Assembly (NCBI GenBank): GCA_002441135.1
Contig: DJVJ01000042.1
Span: forward strand, 62,697 to 112,803
Source: Caryophanales bacterium UBA6259
GTDB lineage: Bacteria; Bacillota; Bacilli; Tepidibacillales; Tepidibacillaceae
DNA length: 50,107 bases
Direction of reading: 5' to 3'
Numbering within the stretch: the first letter of the stretch is position 1; each line of letters starts with the position of its first letter. The position numbers were made by a program, and so were the translations under genes. Shown here piece after piece: positions 1 to 8,894 of this stretch. The notes under the pieces were generated by a model. That model had not been told where the DNA came from. It was given only the letters and a program-made list of their open reading frames with translations, and ran no database searches.

Positions 1-101
1 AAAATCAAGTTCTTTTCCCATTATCACAACAAGTGTTATCTGATGAAGACTGGGAAAAAGCGGAGAAGATTGCTGGGAAAATTGCTTTAGGACAAAAATA
101 G
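1..101 (+). CDS. C-terminal end of a hemerythrin-like protein (partial)
   Basis: An open frame enters from the left edge and stops with TAG at 99-101. The visible 32 residues read LFPLSQQVLSDEDW and then a short basic helix ending ALGQK. This pattern, a last helix with 'LFP...VLSxEDW', is typical of the end of hemerythrin/HHE cation-binding domain proteins, which bind a di-iron centre for oxygen or NO handling. Only the tail is present, so the metal ligands cannot be checked. It is followed at once by a good terminator, so it ends its own transcript. Confidence 0.55.
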   Translation, partial: NQVLFPLSQQVLSDEDWEKAEKIAGKIALGQK

Positions 102-106
102 TTGGA

Positions 107-139
107 ATGACCTTTCATCTTAAGATGAGGGGTCTTTTT
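107..139 (+). terminator. Rho-independent terminator after hemerythrin-like gene
   Basis: Hairpin with GACC (109-112) paired to GGTC (131-134) and an inner CATCTT/AAGATG stem, followed by CTTTTTC. It lies 8 bases after the stop of the partial gene. Confidence 0.75.
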
Positions 140-166
140 CATTTATATAGAAAGTTTTTCGATGGT

Positions 167-194
167 TTGTCTTATGATATAACCATGGTAAAAT
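167..194 (+). promoter_or_regulatory. Putative sigma-A promoter of ispH
   Basis: TTGTCT (167-172), a 16-base spacer and TAAAAT (189-194) sit 33 bases before the ispH start codon and after the preceding terminator. Inferred from consensus only. Confidence 0.45.
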
Positions 195-226
195 AGATGG
201 GTAGGACGAATAAAGGAGGCAATAAA

Positions 227-1168
227 ATGGAAGTATTAAAAATCACTCCAAGAGGGTATTGTCATGGGGTTGTGGATGCGATGGTCATTGCGCAAAATGC
301 AGCACTAGATCCTTCTCTTCCAAGACCTATTTATATATTAGGCATGATTGTGCATAATCAGCATGTTGTGGATGCGTTTAAGGAACAGAATATTATAACG
401 GTAGATGGAAAAAATCGACTTGCTCTATTAGAAGATATTGATTCAGGAACGGTAATATTTACGGCACATGGTATTTCCCCAGAAGTAAGAAAAAGGGCAG
501 AGGCTAAAGGATTAGTTGTGATTGATGCTACTTGTCCTGATGTAACTAGAACTCATATATTAATAGAGGAAAAAACAAAACAAGGCTATGATGTGGTATA
601 TATTGGTAAAAAGGGGCATCCAGAACCTGAGGGCGCAATAGGGGTTGCTCCTGAACAGGTATATTTAGTAGAAAAGCTAGAGGATATTGAACAATTGAAG
701 ATAGATAATAATCAAATTATTGTTACCAATCAAACCACGATGAGTCAGTGGGATATTGCTCATTTGATGAATAAGGTAATCGAAAAGTATCCTTATGCAG
801 AGGTGCATAATGAAATTTGTATGGCGACACAAACTAGACAAGAAGCCGTAGCTGAGCAAGCTAAAGGATATGATTTGGTTATTGTTGTAGGTGATCCGAA
901 AAGTAACAATTCCAATCGATTAGCTCAGGTGGCTGAAGAAATTGCTGGAGTAAAAGCATACCGTATCGCTGATCTTTCCGAGCTTCAAATTGACTGGTTA
1001 AAAGGAAAAGAAAAAATAGCGGTAACTTCTGGTGCTTCTACTCCAACACCTCTTACAAAAGAAGTAAGCGACTTTATCGAACAATTTGACGAAAATGATC
1101 CATCAACATGGAAAATTGAAAGACGAATTGATTCTAGAAAGATATTACCTAAGATTAGAGCGAAATAA
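227..1168 (+). CDS. ispH: 4-hydroxy-3-methylbut-2-enyl diphosphate reductase (IspH)
   Basis: IspH catalyses the last step of the methylerythritol-phosphate isoprenoid pathway, reducing HMBPP to IPP and DMAPP with a [4Fe-4S] cluster. The 313-residue protein has the family's three cluster cysteines: C12 in RGYCHGV, C103 in DATCPDVTRTH and C198 in NEICMATQTRQ. It also has the HGISP and TSGASTPTPL substrate-binding loops. An in-frame ATG exists 30 bases upstream, but the strong AAAGGAGG at 212-219 fits the ATG at 227. The usual loop is NTICDATQ, so NEICMATQ is slightly divergent. The gene appears monocistronic and ends only 2 bases before the convergent SDR gene. Identification is secure. Confidence 0.95.
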   Translation: MEVLKITPRGYCHGVVDAMVIAQNAALDPSLPRPIYILGMIVHNQHVVDAFKEQNIITVDGKNRLALLEDIDSGTVIFTAHGISPEVRKRAEAKGLVVIDATCPDVTRTHILIEEKTKQGYDVVYIGKKGHPEPEGAIGVAPEQVYLVEKLEDIEQLKIDNNQIIVTNQTTMSQWDIAHLMNKVIEKYPYAEVHNEICMATQTRQEAVAEQAKGYDLVIVVGDPKSNNSNRLAQVAEEIAGVKAYRIADLSELQIDWLKGKEKIAVTSGASTPTPLTKEVSDFIEQFDENDPSTWKIERRIDSRKILPKIRAK

Positions 1169-1170
1169 GC

Positions 1171-1947
1171 TTATTCAGAATAAATCATTTTCTTGGTCAT
1201 ACCACCATCGATAATTAGATTTTGACCGGTAATAAAGCTTGCATTCTCTGAAGCGAAATAAAGACAAGCAGAGGCAATATCGTTTGGATGACCAACACGA
1301 CCAACAGGATGCTGCTCCCTATCTACATGAGAATGGATAGGAAGAGTGGCATTTTTTGTTTTTTGCCAATCTCTGACTTCAATCCAACCAGGACTAATTG
1401 CGTTTACTCGAATATTGTCTTCACCTAGACTTATCGCTAAGGCATGAGTAATGGAGAGAATTGCTCCTTTTGAGGCTGCATAGGCTTCTGTGTGCGCTTC
1501 AGACATTAATGCTCTTGTAGAAGCAATATTAATGATAACACCACCTTTTATTTGTTGTTTTTTCATTTCAATGGCTGCATATTTACTACATAAAAAAGTG
1601 GCTCTTATATTGGTATTCATTACTTTGTCAAAATCAGTGGAAGAGATTGTATAAATGGATTCAGTATGACCGATTCCTGCATTATTGATTAAAATATCTA
1701 TTTTTCCGAAAAATTGAATGGTTTGTTCGATCAAATGAATGATTTCATTTTCGTTAGTAACATCAGTTTTAATAAAAATTGCCTTACCCCCAGCTTTCTG
1801 AATTGCTGCTTGGGTTTCTTCTCCAGCTTCCTGGTCTATATCAGCTATAATTACAGAAGCGCCTTGATCAGCAAAGGCTTCACAGATTCCTTTTCCTATC
1901 CCTTGTGCACCACCAGTAACAATTACCGTTTTTTCTCTAAAATCCAC
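1171..1947 (-). CDS. Short-chain dehydrogenase/reductase (SDR)
   Basis: A 258-residue classical SDR. The sequence shows the N-terminal NAD(P)-binding TGGAQGIGKG, the NNAG motif, and a catalytic Ser...Tyr-x3-Lys set (IASTRA...YAASK), plus the C-terminal GQNLIIDGG typical of FabG/glucose-dehydrogenase-like members. A longer frame begins at ATG 1971, but GAGGTGAT lies just before a GTG at 1947 (giving MDFREKTV), so that start is preferred. The residue after the early strand (ADIDQ) suggests NAD rather than NADP, which is inference. The substrate is not predictable. It converges on ispH with a 2-base gap, so the two transcripts may overlap at their 3' ends. Confidence 0.85.
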   Translation of the reverse strand: MDFREKTVIVTGGAQGIGKGICEAFADQGASVIIADIDQEAGEETQAAIQKAGGKAIFIKTDVTNENEIIHLIEQTIQFFGKIDILINNAGIGHTESIYTISSTDFDKVMNTNIRATFLCSKYAAIEMKKQQIKGGVIINIASTRALMSEAHTEAYAASKGAILSITHALAISLGEDNIRVNAISPGWIEVRDWQKTKNATLPIHSHVDREQHPVGRVGHPNDIASACLYFASENASFITGQNLIIDGGMTKKMIYSE

Positions 1948-2061
1948 AAAATCACCTCTGTTTATTTTCATAAAAAATTTTTACAAAAATTAGTCTAATT
2001 AAATTAATTTAATTTAATTCTAGTATAAACTAGTATTAGAAAATATAGTAAGAGGTCAATA

Positions 2062-2087
2062 GAAAAACCCTTCTAATTAGAAGGGCT
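2062..2087 (-). terminator. Terminator of the FG-GAP propeller gene
   Basis: Perfect CCCTTCTAATTAGAAGGG palindrome at 2068-2085. On the minus strand it is followed by TTTTT (complement of 2063-2067). It lies just past the stop of the minus-strand gene. Confidence 0.75.
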
Positions 2088-2122
2088 TATAATGTAAGCA
2101 ATTATAAAATTAAACACTAATC

Positions 2123-3256
2123 CTAATCTTCCGGAGCAAGAGAGACAATATACAGAAGACCATTTTTCTTCAGCATTTCTTTTGGAGCACCAATAATAAC
2201 GGAATCATAAGAATTTGAGGATAACTTTCCAGTGGTTAACGAAAAACCAAATTGTTCTTTTGTATTTTTCCCATACCAACGATGAAGTAATTCACCATTT
2301 TCGCTACTATATACATTTACTTGACCTGTAAACCTTTGTCGCTGATGATGACTGTCAAAGGCACCAAGGATTAACTCTTTTATTCCATCTCCATTAATAT
2401 CACTCGTTGCAATAACTTCGCCAAAACCAATATCTACCTCTTCATTTTTAATATCGAATAAATGACGGAAATAAGGACCATGGTAAAGACTTACCTTATT
2501 CCCCTTGAGATTCTTTGTGGTTACTATTAATTCGTTTATACCATCATTATTAATATCATCGACATGAAGAGCTACACCAAATCCAGGTTCACCAGTTAAT
2601 TTATATAAAAGCCATCCTTGCATTACAGAGTATACATAAACTTCACCATGAGGAAGACCAGGAGCACCAATAATGATTTCTGCTAGGCCATCCTGATTAA
2701 TATCTGCACAAGCAAGGGACGTACCAAAATCACTACTTCCTCTAGGTATTCTCGAGTTGAATTCTCGAATTAATTCACCGTTTTCACCGCTAAATACATA
2801 AACTTTTCCTTTCCCCCCCTTAATTGGTTGGGGAGCACCAACAACAATATCAGGAATATGGTCACCATTAACATCACCAATAGCAATTGAAAAGCCAAAA
2901 GCATCATAATCCTGTAAGCTTTTAAAACGTCGAATTACTTTATTATCCTTTAAAGAGATTATTTTTACCTCTCCTGACAAATCCTGATAAGTAATGGCAA
3001 CGATGATTTCTTCTACTTTATCTAAATTGATATCTGCTGTCAGTATACGTATGGTATTTACTTTCTTTTTACTGACAAGAATGGATTTAATCAGTTTATT
3101 TGATTGAGTAGAATATATTTTTATAGTAGCTCCATTGGCATCATTTGGAGAAGAAACAATTAATTCATTGATTCCATCCCCATTTACATCTCCAAGTGCA
3201 GTGGAATAGCCAAAGCCATCAAAATTTCCTTCTATTTTATTTATTTTAATATTCAT
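2123..3256 (-). CDS. FG-GAP/integrin-alpha-like beta-propeller protein, no visible export signal
   Basis: The 377-residue protein consists almost wholly of FG-GAP/VCBS repeats. Six clear calcium-loop cores (DVNGDGINELIV, DINLDKVEEIIV, DVNGDHIPDIVV, DINQDGLAEIII, DINNDGINELIV, DINGDGIKELIL) and a degenerate last one (GKLSSNSYDSVIIGAPK) recur about every 50-60 residues, as expected for a seven-bladed propeller. The loops match the DxNxDG calcium site of integrin alpha chains and GPI-phospholipase D. Such proteins are normally exported, yet this one starts MNIKINKIEGNFDGFG with no hydrophobic segment, anchor or sorting motif. The ATG has a good AGGTGGTG ribosome site. It is monocistronic with its own terminator. 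The function is unknown; a spore or surface protein delivered without a Sec signal is possible. Confidence 0.8.
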   Translation of the reverse strand: MNIKINKIEGNFDGFGYSTALGDVNGDGINELIVSSPNDANGATIKIYSTQSNKLIKSILVSKKKVNTIRILTADINLDKVEEIIVAITYQDLSGEVKIISLKDNKVIRRFKSLQDYDAFGFSIAIGDVNGDHIPDIVVGAPQPIKGGKGKVYVFSGENGELIREFNSRIPRGSSDFGTSLACADINQDGLAEIIIGAPGLPHGEVYVYSVMQGWLLYKLTGEPGFGVALHVDDINNDGINELIVTTKNLKGNKVSLYHGPYFRHLFDIKNEEVDIGFGEVIATSDINGDGIKELILGAFDSHHQRQRFTGQVNVYSSENGELLHRWYGKNTKEQFGFSLTTGKLSSNSYDSVIIGAPKEMLKKNGLLYIVSLAPED

Positions 3257-3441
3257 TAAATAACACCACCTATTTGGGCTTATATACTAGACTATGCAGG
3301 AGCCCAAAAAAAGTTAATATAATTCTCCATTTTTAAAATAAAACGTGGTAAAGTAAAAAGATTAAGGAAAGATTAATCTGTGTTTTACTTTAAGGAAGTT
3401 TAAGTTTTTTAAAGGAATAAAGTATCAGAAAAACTAAGGCT

Positions 3442-3470
3442 TTCGCTATAGACTTGGCGACAAGCCAAGT
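3442..3470 (+). repeat. Short intergenic repeat with hairpin, copy 1
   Basis: The 16-mer TTCGCTATAGACTTGG (3442-3457) also occurs at 16027-16042. Here it runs into a perfect 7-bp stem, ACTTGGC (3452-3458) with GCCAAGT (3464-3470), followed by TTTTCT. It lies just upstream of an MFS gene. It may be a small dispersed repeat or a leader hairpin. Confidence 0.4.
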
Positions 3471-3499
3471 TTTTCTAAAATAATATGAGGAGTTCAACT

Positions 3500-4699
3500 A
3501 TGGAAAATGACAAAATTAGCTTTAATCAAACATATCGTCGCTTAAGTGTGTTTTATCTACTATTCTTTTTAGGGATAGGATCATTGTATCCTCTTTTATC
3601 ATCCTATTACTTCTTTAATGGGATGAGTGGAAAGCAAATCGGAGTATTGATGTCAATTGGACCAATTATCGCCATTATTTCACAGCCAATTTGGGGTATG
3701 ATCTGTGACCGTTATGGAATTCAAAAAAAGGTGCTATTTGTAACATTAATATCATCGGCTGCTATTGCCTTCTTTTTTCCTATAACAACGAGCTACTTGA
3801 TCTTAATTCTGTTATCAGCAGGAATTGCAGTCTTTCAAAGTGCAGTAATCCCAATATCCGATAATATCTCGATGAATTTTGTTCAAACAACGGGTGGAAA
3901 TTACGGAAATATTCGATTGTGGGGTTCAATAGGATTTGCAGTTGCTGTCTGGATTGCAGGAAATTTAGCGGATTTTTTTCATATTCAAATTATTTTTTAT
4001 TTATATTCAGGGGCTCTAATTTTAGCGGCATTACTTACGAAAAGTCTACCTGATGATGGAAGTCAATTAAGTGTTGAGGTTTTCAAAGGAATTCGTCAAC
4101 TATTTAAAATTCCTACTTTTACACTGTTTTTAGTCGGAACCTTTTTGCTTTTTGGAACGATGAATGCAAATAATACTTATTTTAGTATTTATTTTCAAGA
4201 AATTGGAGGTACATTATCAGGGGTGGGATTAGCCTTTTTGTTAGCAGCGGGAAGTGAAGCTCCGGTCATGATGATGGTAAAACGTCTGGTGGATAAATTT
4301 GGATTGATGCCTTTGATATTATTTGCAACGATTGTTTCTGCAATTCGGTGGTACCTGTATTCAACAGGCCCATCCACATTTTTAGTACTTGCTACAAGTT
4401 TTACGCAAGGTTTATCAATTGGGATTTATTTGCCAGCTGCTGTTCAATTTGTTAGAGAAATTGCACCAAAAGATGTACAGGTTACAGCGATGTCGTTATA
4501 TGGTTCATTTGGTTTAGGCTTAGGAAGTTTAATCAGTGTCATTCTTAGTGGCGTTTTCTATGATCTATTTGGTTCTCTAGCTATTTATAAATATTATATG
4601 ATTTCCGCATTGCTTGCACTTGTCGTTTTTTCGATTATCTATTATATAGAGAGAGCAAAAAAGCTCCAAATCAAACAAACGAACTTGTTAAAAAAGTAG
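3500..4699 (+). CDS. MFS transporter (LacY/nucleoside-symporter-like)
   Basis: A 399-residue integral membrane protein with about 12 hydrophobic segments and the MFS loop 2-3 signature GMICDRYGIQKK. The fold resembles the MFS_1_like/PPP group (oligosaccharide, phenylpropionate or nucleoside H+ symporters), but the substrate cannot be assigned. A longer frame starts at ATG 3485, but that ATG overlaps the only ribosome site (GAGGAG, 3487-3492), so ATG 3500 with a 7-base spacing is taken. It is a single gene; a hairpin element lies in the leader. Confidence 0.8.
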   Translation: MENDKISFNQTYRRLSVFYLLFFLGIGSLYPLLSSYYFFNGMSGKQIGVLMSIGPIIAIISQPIWGMICDRYGIQKKVLFVTLISSAAIAFFFPITTSYLILILLSAGIAVFQSAVIPISDNISMNFVQTTGGNYGNIRLWGSIGFAVAVWIAGNLADFFHIQIIFYLYSGALILAALLTKSLPDDGSQLSVEVFKGIRQLFKIPTFTLFLVGTFLLFGTMNANNTYFSIYFQEIGGTLSGVGLAFLLAAGSEAPVMMMVKRLVDKFGLMPLILFATIVSAIRWYLYSTGPSTFLVLATSFTQGLSIGIYLPAAVQFVREIAPKDVQVTAMSLYGSFGLGLGSLISVILSGVFYDLFGSLAIYKYYMISALLALVVFSIIYYIERAKKLQIKQTNLLKK

Positions 4700-4812
4700 A
4701 TTTCAAAGTGCCCAATTAACCTTTTTTCTATTTACTAATATTAACAATATGAATATAATGAAAAATAAGAATATTTAATTATTAAGCCTTAATTTAAAAG
4801 GAGGTAATTGGG

Positions 4813-4971
4813 ATGAGTTATTATGAGCATAAGGAACATGATCATACTTGTGAAAGCTGTGGAAGTCCAAATGTTAATGTAAGAACTTATTTTTCTAAAG
4901 AAAGTAAAGAAACTGTCTATCATTGTAATGTATGTGGTTATATACAGTGGAAGGATCAATTTAGAGGTTAA
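4813..4971 (+). CDS. Small zinc-ribbon protein (52 residues)
   Basis: This short gene is preceded by an excellent AAAAGGAGGT ribosome site. It encodes MSYYEHKEHDHTCESCGS... with two CxxC pairs (CESCGSP near residue 13 and CNVCGY near residue 39), the arrangement of a zinc ribbon. A His-rich N terminus (HKEHDH) precedes the first pair. A terminator follows. Function is unknown; small ribbons of this kind often bind nucleic acid or a partner protein. The coding call rests on the ribosome site, the paired cysteines and the terminator. Confidence 0.7.
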   Translation: MSYYEHKEHDHTCESCGSPNVNVRTYFSKESKETVYHCNVCGYIQWKDQFRG

Positions 4972-5000
4972 TTGACTAAGAAATAAGATGATTTCTTATA

Positions 5001-5042
5001 AAGGGGCAATGCTTTATTTTATAGAGCTGTTGCCTTTTTTGT
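5001..5042 (+). terminator. Terminator after zinc-ribbon gene
   Basis: GGCAA (5005-5009) pairs with TTGCC (5030-5034), extended by GCT/AGC inside, and is followed by TTTTTT. Confidence 0.65.
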
Positions 5043-5175
5043 TTTGCTTAGGTCTAAAGTTCTGTTTTGCATATGGTAGGTTTTACCTCGCAACTTTTAC
5101 AGGTAAATCTTGTCTATTTTATTAGAAATACACTCTGTACTTGATGAGTAATACATAAAAAAGGAGTAGACGATC

Positions 5176-6552
5176 GTGAAAAAGAGCATCATGTTTTTCC
5201 TCAGCTTCCTTTTAATCTTTCAGCTGATACCGAGCATAGGGCACGCGGAGGAATCAATCAAAATTATCTATAATGGTCAAACAGTGGAATCAGACGTACC
5301 ACCCAAAATAGTAAATAACCGTGTTTTGGTACCTGTAAGGGTTATTTCAGAAGCTTTAGGTTATACAGTTTTATGGGATAGTCAAATACAAAGTGTTACA
5401 ATATTAGGAAATCAAATTCAGATTAACTTTATTTTAAACCAGCCTTTCATTTGGAAAAATGGGGTGAAAAGTCAATTAGATGTTACTCCATTTGCTGAAT
5501 TAGGACGTTCTTACTTGCCAATTAGAGCGGTAGCAGAAAATTTAGGGGCAGAGATCACATGGGATGATAGTACAAGGTCTGTTATTATTAACTCAGGTAA
5601 GTCAAATGTGGTTGCGTCTGGACAAGATAATTCTACTGATGAAAGCAATGAAGATACAACACAGATACCCCCTGAAGCAGATCAGACGGATACAGAGCTT
5701 CAATCTACTCAGCTTTTATCTATTACTCAAAATGGGACAAGCTTATTTTTTGAAGTAGAGGATTCCTCTAAATCACCAAATATATTTCATTTAACAAATC
5801 CTCATCGATTAGTCATTGATTTTGATCATACAATACTAAAAAACGAATTAGCTTTGCAGGAGCTGCAAAATAGTGATTTAATTGATAATGTAAGATTTAG
5901 TCAATTCTCTTTGGGTCCAGACCAGGTTCGAATAGTTATTGATTTAAAACAGCGTGTGAGTTATACCATTGAGAAGGACAACAATATATTCTTATTAAAA
6001 TTAACGCCATATATCTATTCTATTATGATTGATCCTGGACATGGTGGCAAAGATCCTGGAGCAATTAGTGTTTCTGGCCGAGTAGAGAAGGATTTTAACT
6101 TAGGTGTTGCGTTAAAAGTAAATGAATTATTGAAGGACGAAAAATTTATTAAACCTATTTTCACTAGATTAAATGATAATTATCCAACCTTGGATGAAAG
6201 AGTAGCATTGGCAAATCAACTGGGAGTGGATATGTTTATTTCCATTCATGCAAATGCTCTACCGGGAAGACCGGAGATTAGAGGGACAGAAACCTATTAT
6301 ACGAGACAATCCAGCTTAGAATTGGCAAACATAATGCAGAGATATATGCTTGAGGCAACAGGTTTTAATGATCGAGGAATTAGAACAGAGGATTATCGGG
6401 TAACTAAATATACTGAAATGCCAGCAGTATTATTAGAAGTCGGATATTTAACGAATAAGGAAGAAGAGAAGCTCCTTTATACCCAAGAGCTTCAGCAAAG
6501 AGTTGCTGAGGGAATTGTAAAAGGAATTAAAGAGTATATCATAGATAAATAA
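5176..6552 (+). CDS. Secreted N-acetylmuramoyl-L-alanine amidase with stalk and AMIN domains
   Basis: The 458-residue exported peptidoglycan hydrolase starts at GTG 5176 behind AAGGAG. Residues 1-24 are a Sec signal peptide (ending SIGHAEES). Residues about 28-142 are a copper-amine-oxidase-N-like 'stalk' domain with the paired VPVRVISEALG and LPIRAVAENLG motifs. A low-complexity Asp/Thr/Gln linker follows, then an AMIN domain (about 175-275) that targets the cell wall. The C-terminal Amidase_3 domain has H289 in DPGHGG, the following Glu in RVEKDFN, SIHANA, and the catalytic Glu in LLEVGYLTN. It cleaves the lactyl-alanine bond of peptidoglycan during growth, division or sporulation. All catalytic elements are present. 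Confidence 0.92.
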   Translation: MKKSIMFFLSFLLIFQLIPSIGHAEESIKIIYNGQTVESDVPPKIVNNRVLVPVRVISEALGYTVLWDSQIQSVTILGNQIQINFILNQPFIWKNGVKSQLDVTPFAELGRSYLPIRAVAENLGAEITWDDSTRSVIINSGKSNVVASGQDNSTDESNEDTTQIPPEADQTDTELQSTQLLSITQNGTSLFFEVEDSSKSPNIFHLTNPHRLVIDFDHTILKNELALQELQNSDLIDNVRFSQFSLGPDQVRIVIDLKQRVSYTIEKDNNIFLLKLTPYIYSIMIDPGHGGKDPGAISVSGRVEKDFNLGVALKVNELLKDEKFIKPIFTRLNDNYPTLDERVALANQLGVDMFISIHANALPGRPEIRGTETYYTRQSSLELANIMQRYMLEATGFNDRGIRTEDYRVTKYTEMPAVLLEVGYLTNKEEEKLLYTQELQQRVAEGIVKGIKEYIIDK

Positions 6553-6557
6553 TGAGG

Positions 6558-6587
6558 GAGAGGCTTATGAAAGCCTCTTTTTTTGTT
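6558..6587. terminator. Bidirectional terminator between amidase and DUF2935 gene
   Basis: AGAGGCTT (6559-6566) and AAGCCTCT (6571-6578) form a perfect stem followed by TTTTTTT on the plus strand. It lies between two convergent genes. Confidence 0.8.
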
Positions 6588-7403
6588 TTATTTTGTTTCT
6601 CTTTCTCTAGTAAAATCACAAAAAGAAAGCTCCAAAGCAGGATTCAATTCATTAATGTGCTGTAGATAATAGCATTCCTCTCGAAGCATATGATCTAACA
6701 AATAAACAGATAAGTCCGCTAAAGCTAAGTTTTGGCGTAAGAGATTTGTTATTTTCGTCATGAACTGGCTAAATTGTACAATCTGATGACTTCCTTCTGT
6801 ATCTAAAGTACCAATACTAGGGTGTTGATGGTTAGTACGCAAAAATCCCTTATATTCCACCGATTTAATGTAAAGCTTTTGAAAAGAAGTCTTAAATTCT
6901 AGTGCTTGATCAATTAATTGGAATTCGGTATCGTCTAAGCTTGAAGCAATAGCAGAGGAATGGCCAGAAGCATCAAGAAGCCATAATAAATGGTGATCAA
7001 CCGTTGTAAAATTAGGAAGACGCTTCTTATTAATGTAAGAGAGGAGAATGCTTTCATATTCCTCTAGTTCGTTTACCATATGATTTAAAAATGTGGGTAC
7101 TAGATCAATTTTCACTTCTCTTTTTAACATTAAATCTAGGAGATAGAGCTTAAATTTTTTAAAAGTATCAACCCACTTATAGACGGTTTCATGAAATTTA
7201 GTGATGGAAGTGGTATTAGAAAGCTGAGCTTGCGCAAGAAAGTTATCAAATACATCTTTAAAATGCTTAGATTGTTGTTTTAGTTTTATCTCCGAATCTT
7301 GTAGGCTGACCATAATAAAAAAGGCATGATCCCCAAGAATACGAAGCCAAAATAAATCTTCTCTATGCATGATGTCCTCGTATTGAGAAGTTCTATTTGC
7401 CAT
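6588..7403 (-). CDS. DUF2935 family protein
   Basis: A 271-residue soluble all-helical protein beginning MANRTSQYEDIMHREDLFWLRILGDHAFFI. The HxxFWLRILGDHA pattern and a second, similar half (WLLDASGHSSAIAS, later DHMLREECYYL) are the hallmark of DUF2935, a duplicated four-helix-bundle family common in Bacillales and Clostridia. Recurring His and Glu residues on the helices suggest metal binding, but no function is established. A longer frame starts at 7445, but GGAGGGG precedes the ATG at 7403. It ends convergent with the amidase. Confidence 0.75.
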   Translation of the reverse strand: MANRTSQYEDIMHREDLFWLRILGDHAFFIMVSLQDSEIKLKQQSKHFKDVFDNFLAQAQLSNTTSITKFHETVYKWVDTFKKFKLYLLDLMLKREVKIDLVPTFLNHMVNELEEYESILLSYINKKRLPNFTTVDHHLLWLLDASGHSSAIASSLDDTEFQLIDQALEFKTSFQKLYIKSVEYKGFLRTNHQHPSIGTLDTEGSHQIVQFSQFMTKITNLLRQNLALADLSVYLLDHMLREECYYLQHINELNPALELSFCDFTRERETK

Positions 7404-7462
7404 ATATTTCCCCTCCATATTCAAAATAAAACTTTCAAAATTCATTAATAGCTATGTGGATA

Positions 7463-7491
7463 TTGGAAAAAATATGCTAATAATGTACTAT
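7463..7491 (+). promoter_or_regulatory. Putative sigma-A promoter of the CoA-disulfide reductase gene
   Basis: TTGGAA (7463-7468), a 17-base spacer and TACTAT (7486-7491), about 48 bases before the TTG start. Consensus match only. Confidence 0.45.
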
Positions 7492-7538
7492 TAATTCAAG
7501 AAGATAATGACAGACTATTTAATAAGGGAGGCGTTTTT

Positions 7539-8882
7539 TTGAAATATGTAATTATAGGTGGAGATGCAGCTGGAATGAGTGCTGCTACCCAAATTAGAAG
7601 ACTAAAGCCTGAATCAGAAGTAGTTGTATTTGAAAAAGGTAAAATTTTATCTTATGCACAATGTGGATTACCTTATTATGTTGCTGGATTAGTGCCGACT
7701 TCAGAAGATTTAATTGCGAGAACAAAAGAGCAATTTGAAGAGAAATATGGAATTAATATTCATTTATCTCACGAGATTACAGGAATAAACACCGATAAAC
7801 AATTGGTACGTGGAAATGATTTAGAAAAAGGAATTTCCTTTGAAGAGAATTATGATTATCTATTAATCGCAACAGGTGGAGAAGCAATTGTTCCTCCTTG
7901 GACTGGGGTTGATTTAGAACGCGTTTCTGTCTTAAAAACCATCCCAGATGCAGATCGCATTCTTGATTGGTTGGATAAAAACCCAGAAATTACAAAAGTA
8001 ACAGTAATTGGCGGAGGCTATATTGGCTTAGAGATGGCAGAAGCATTCCATCTTAAAGGAAAAGAAGTACAAATCATTGATATTGCAGACCAATTAAATG
8101 CTTCATTTGACCCTGATATGGCCATTCATGCAAAAGAAGAATTAGAGAAAAAAGGGATAAAGGTATCGCTTAATGAAGAAGTTAAGGGATTTAAGGGAGA
8201 TTCAAAGGTTCGTTCAGTAGAAACGGATAAAGGAGAATATCCTACTGATTTAGTCATAGTTGCAATCGGAATTAAGCCGAATAGCCATTTTGCAAAGGAT
8301 GCTGGTATTGAATTAGGGCCAAAGGGTGCTATCAAGGTTAATGAAAAAATGCAAACAAGTATTCCGAACATCTATGCAGCAGGAGATTGTGCGACTCATT
8401 ATCATATTGTGAAAGAACAGGATGATTTTATACCTCTAGGCACTACAGCAAACAAGCAAGGTCGAATTGCTGGGACGAATTTAGGTGGCGGCGATGCTTC
8501 GTTCAAAGGAATTGTTGGAACAGCAGTAATGAAAGTGCTTGATTTAGATATGGCTAGAACAGGTCTAAGTGAAAAGGAAGCAAAGGCTCTAAATCTAGAA
8601 TACGAGACAGTTTCAATTCGTTCTAGGCACCACGCAACCTATTATCCTAATGCTAAGCGTTTGTTTATCAAGCTAGTTTTTGATAAAAATAACCGTAGAT
8701 TACTTGGTGGCCAAGTTGTTGGCTATGAGGGTGTAGATAAGAGAATCGATATTTTAGCGATTGCTATCACCCAAAAGCTTACTATTGATGAATTACAAGA
8801 TCTTGATCTTTCCTATGCACCTCCATTTAATGGGGTTTGGGATCCAGTTCAACAAGCTTCAAGGGTAGCAGAGAAGAAATAA
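7539..8882 (+). CDS. cdr: CoA-disulfide reductase / pyridine nucleotide-disulfide oxidoreductase
   Basis: A 447-residue flavoprotein that starts at TTG 7539 behind GGGAGG. It has an FAD-binding GGDAAGMSAA near residue 7, the single active-site cysteine C42 in SYAQCGLPYY, the NAD(P)-binding GGGYIGLEMAE, the second FAD motif NIYAAGDCA, and a C-terminal dimerisation domain ending SYAPPFNGVWDPV. The single-cysteine CGLPYY site defines the CoA-disulfide reductase/NADH oxidase/NADH peroxidase group. The exact reaction (CoA disulfide, persulfide or peroxide reduction) cannot be read from the sequence. With an oxyanion- or sulfur-type reductase in the same window, a role in sulfur or redox homeostasis is plausible. 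It is monocistronic, with a terminator after it. Confidence 0.85.
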   Translation: MKYVIIGGDAAGMSAATQIRRLKPESEVVVFEKGKILSYAQCGLPYYVAGLVPTSEDLIARTKEQFEEKYGINIHLSHEITGINTDKQLVRGNDLEKGISFEENYDYLLIATGGEAIVPPWTGVDLERVSVLKTIPDADRILDWLDKNPEITKVTVIGGGYIGLEMAEAFHLKGKEVQIIDIADQLNASFDPDMAIHAKEELEKKGIKVSLNEEVKGFKGDSKVRSVETDKGEYPTDLVIVAIGIKPNSHFAKDAGIELGPKGAIKVNEKMQTSIPNIYAAGDCATHYHIVKEQDDFIPLGTTANKQGRIAGTNLGGGDASFKGIVGTAVMKVLDLDMARTGLSEKEAKALNLEYETVSIRSRHHATYYPNAKRLFIKLVFDKNNRRLLGGQVVGYEGVDKRIDILAIAITQKLTIDELQDLDLSYAPPFNGVWDPVQQASRVAEKK

Positions 8883-8894
8883 ATGATAATTAGA

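Noticed and set aside
5082..5107. 7-bp TTTACCT/AGGTAAA stem before the amidase gene
   Set aside because: Short stem with AT-rich loop and no T-tract; position after a separate terminator gives no function, so it was not called.
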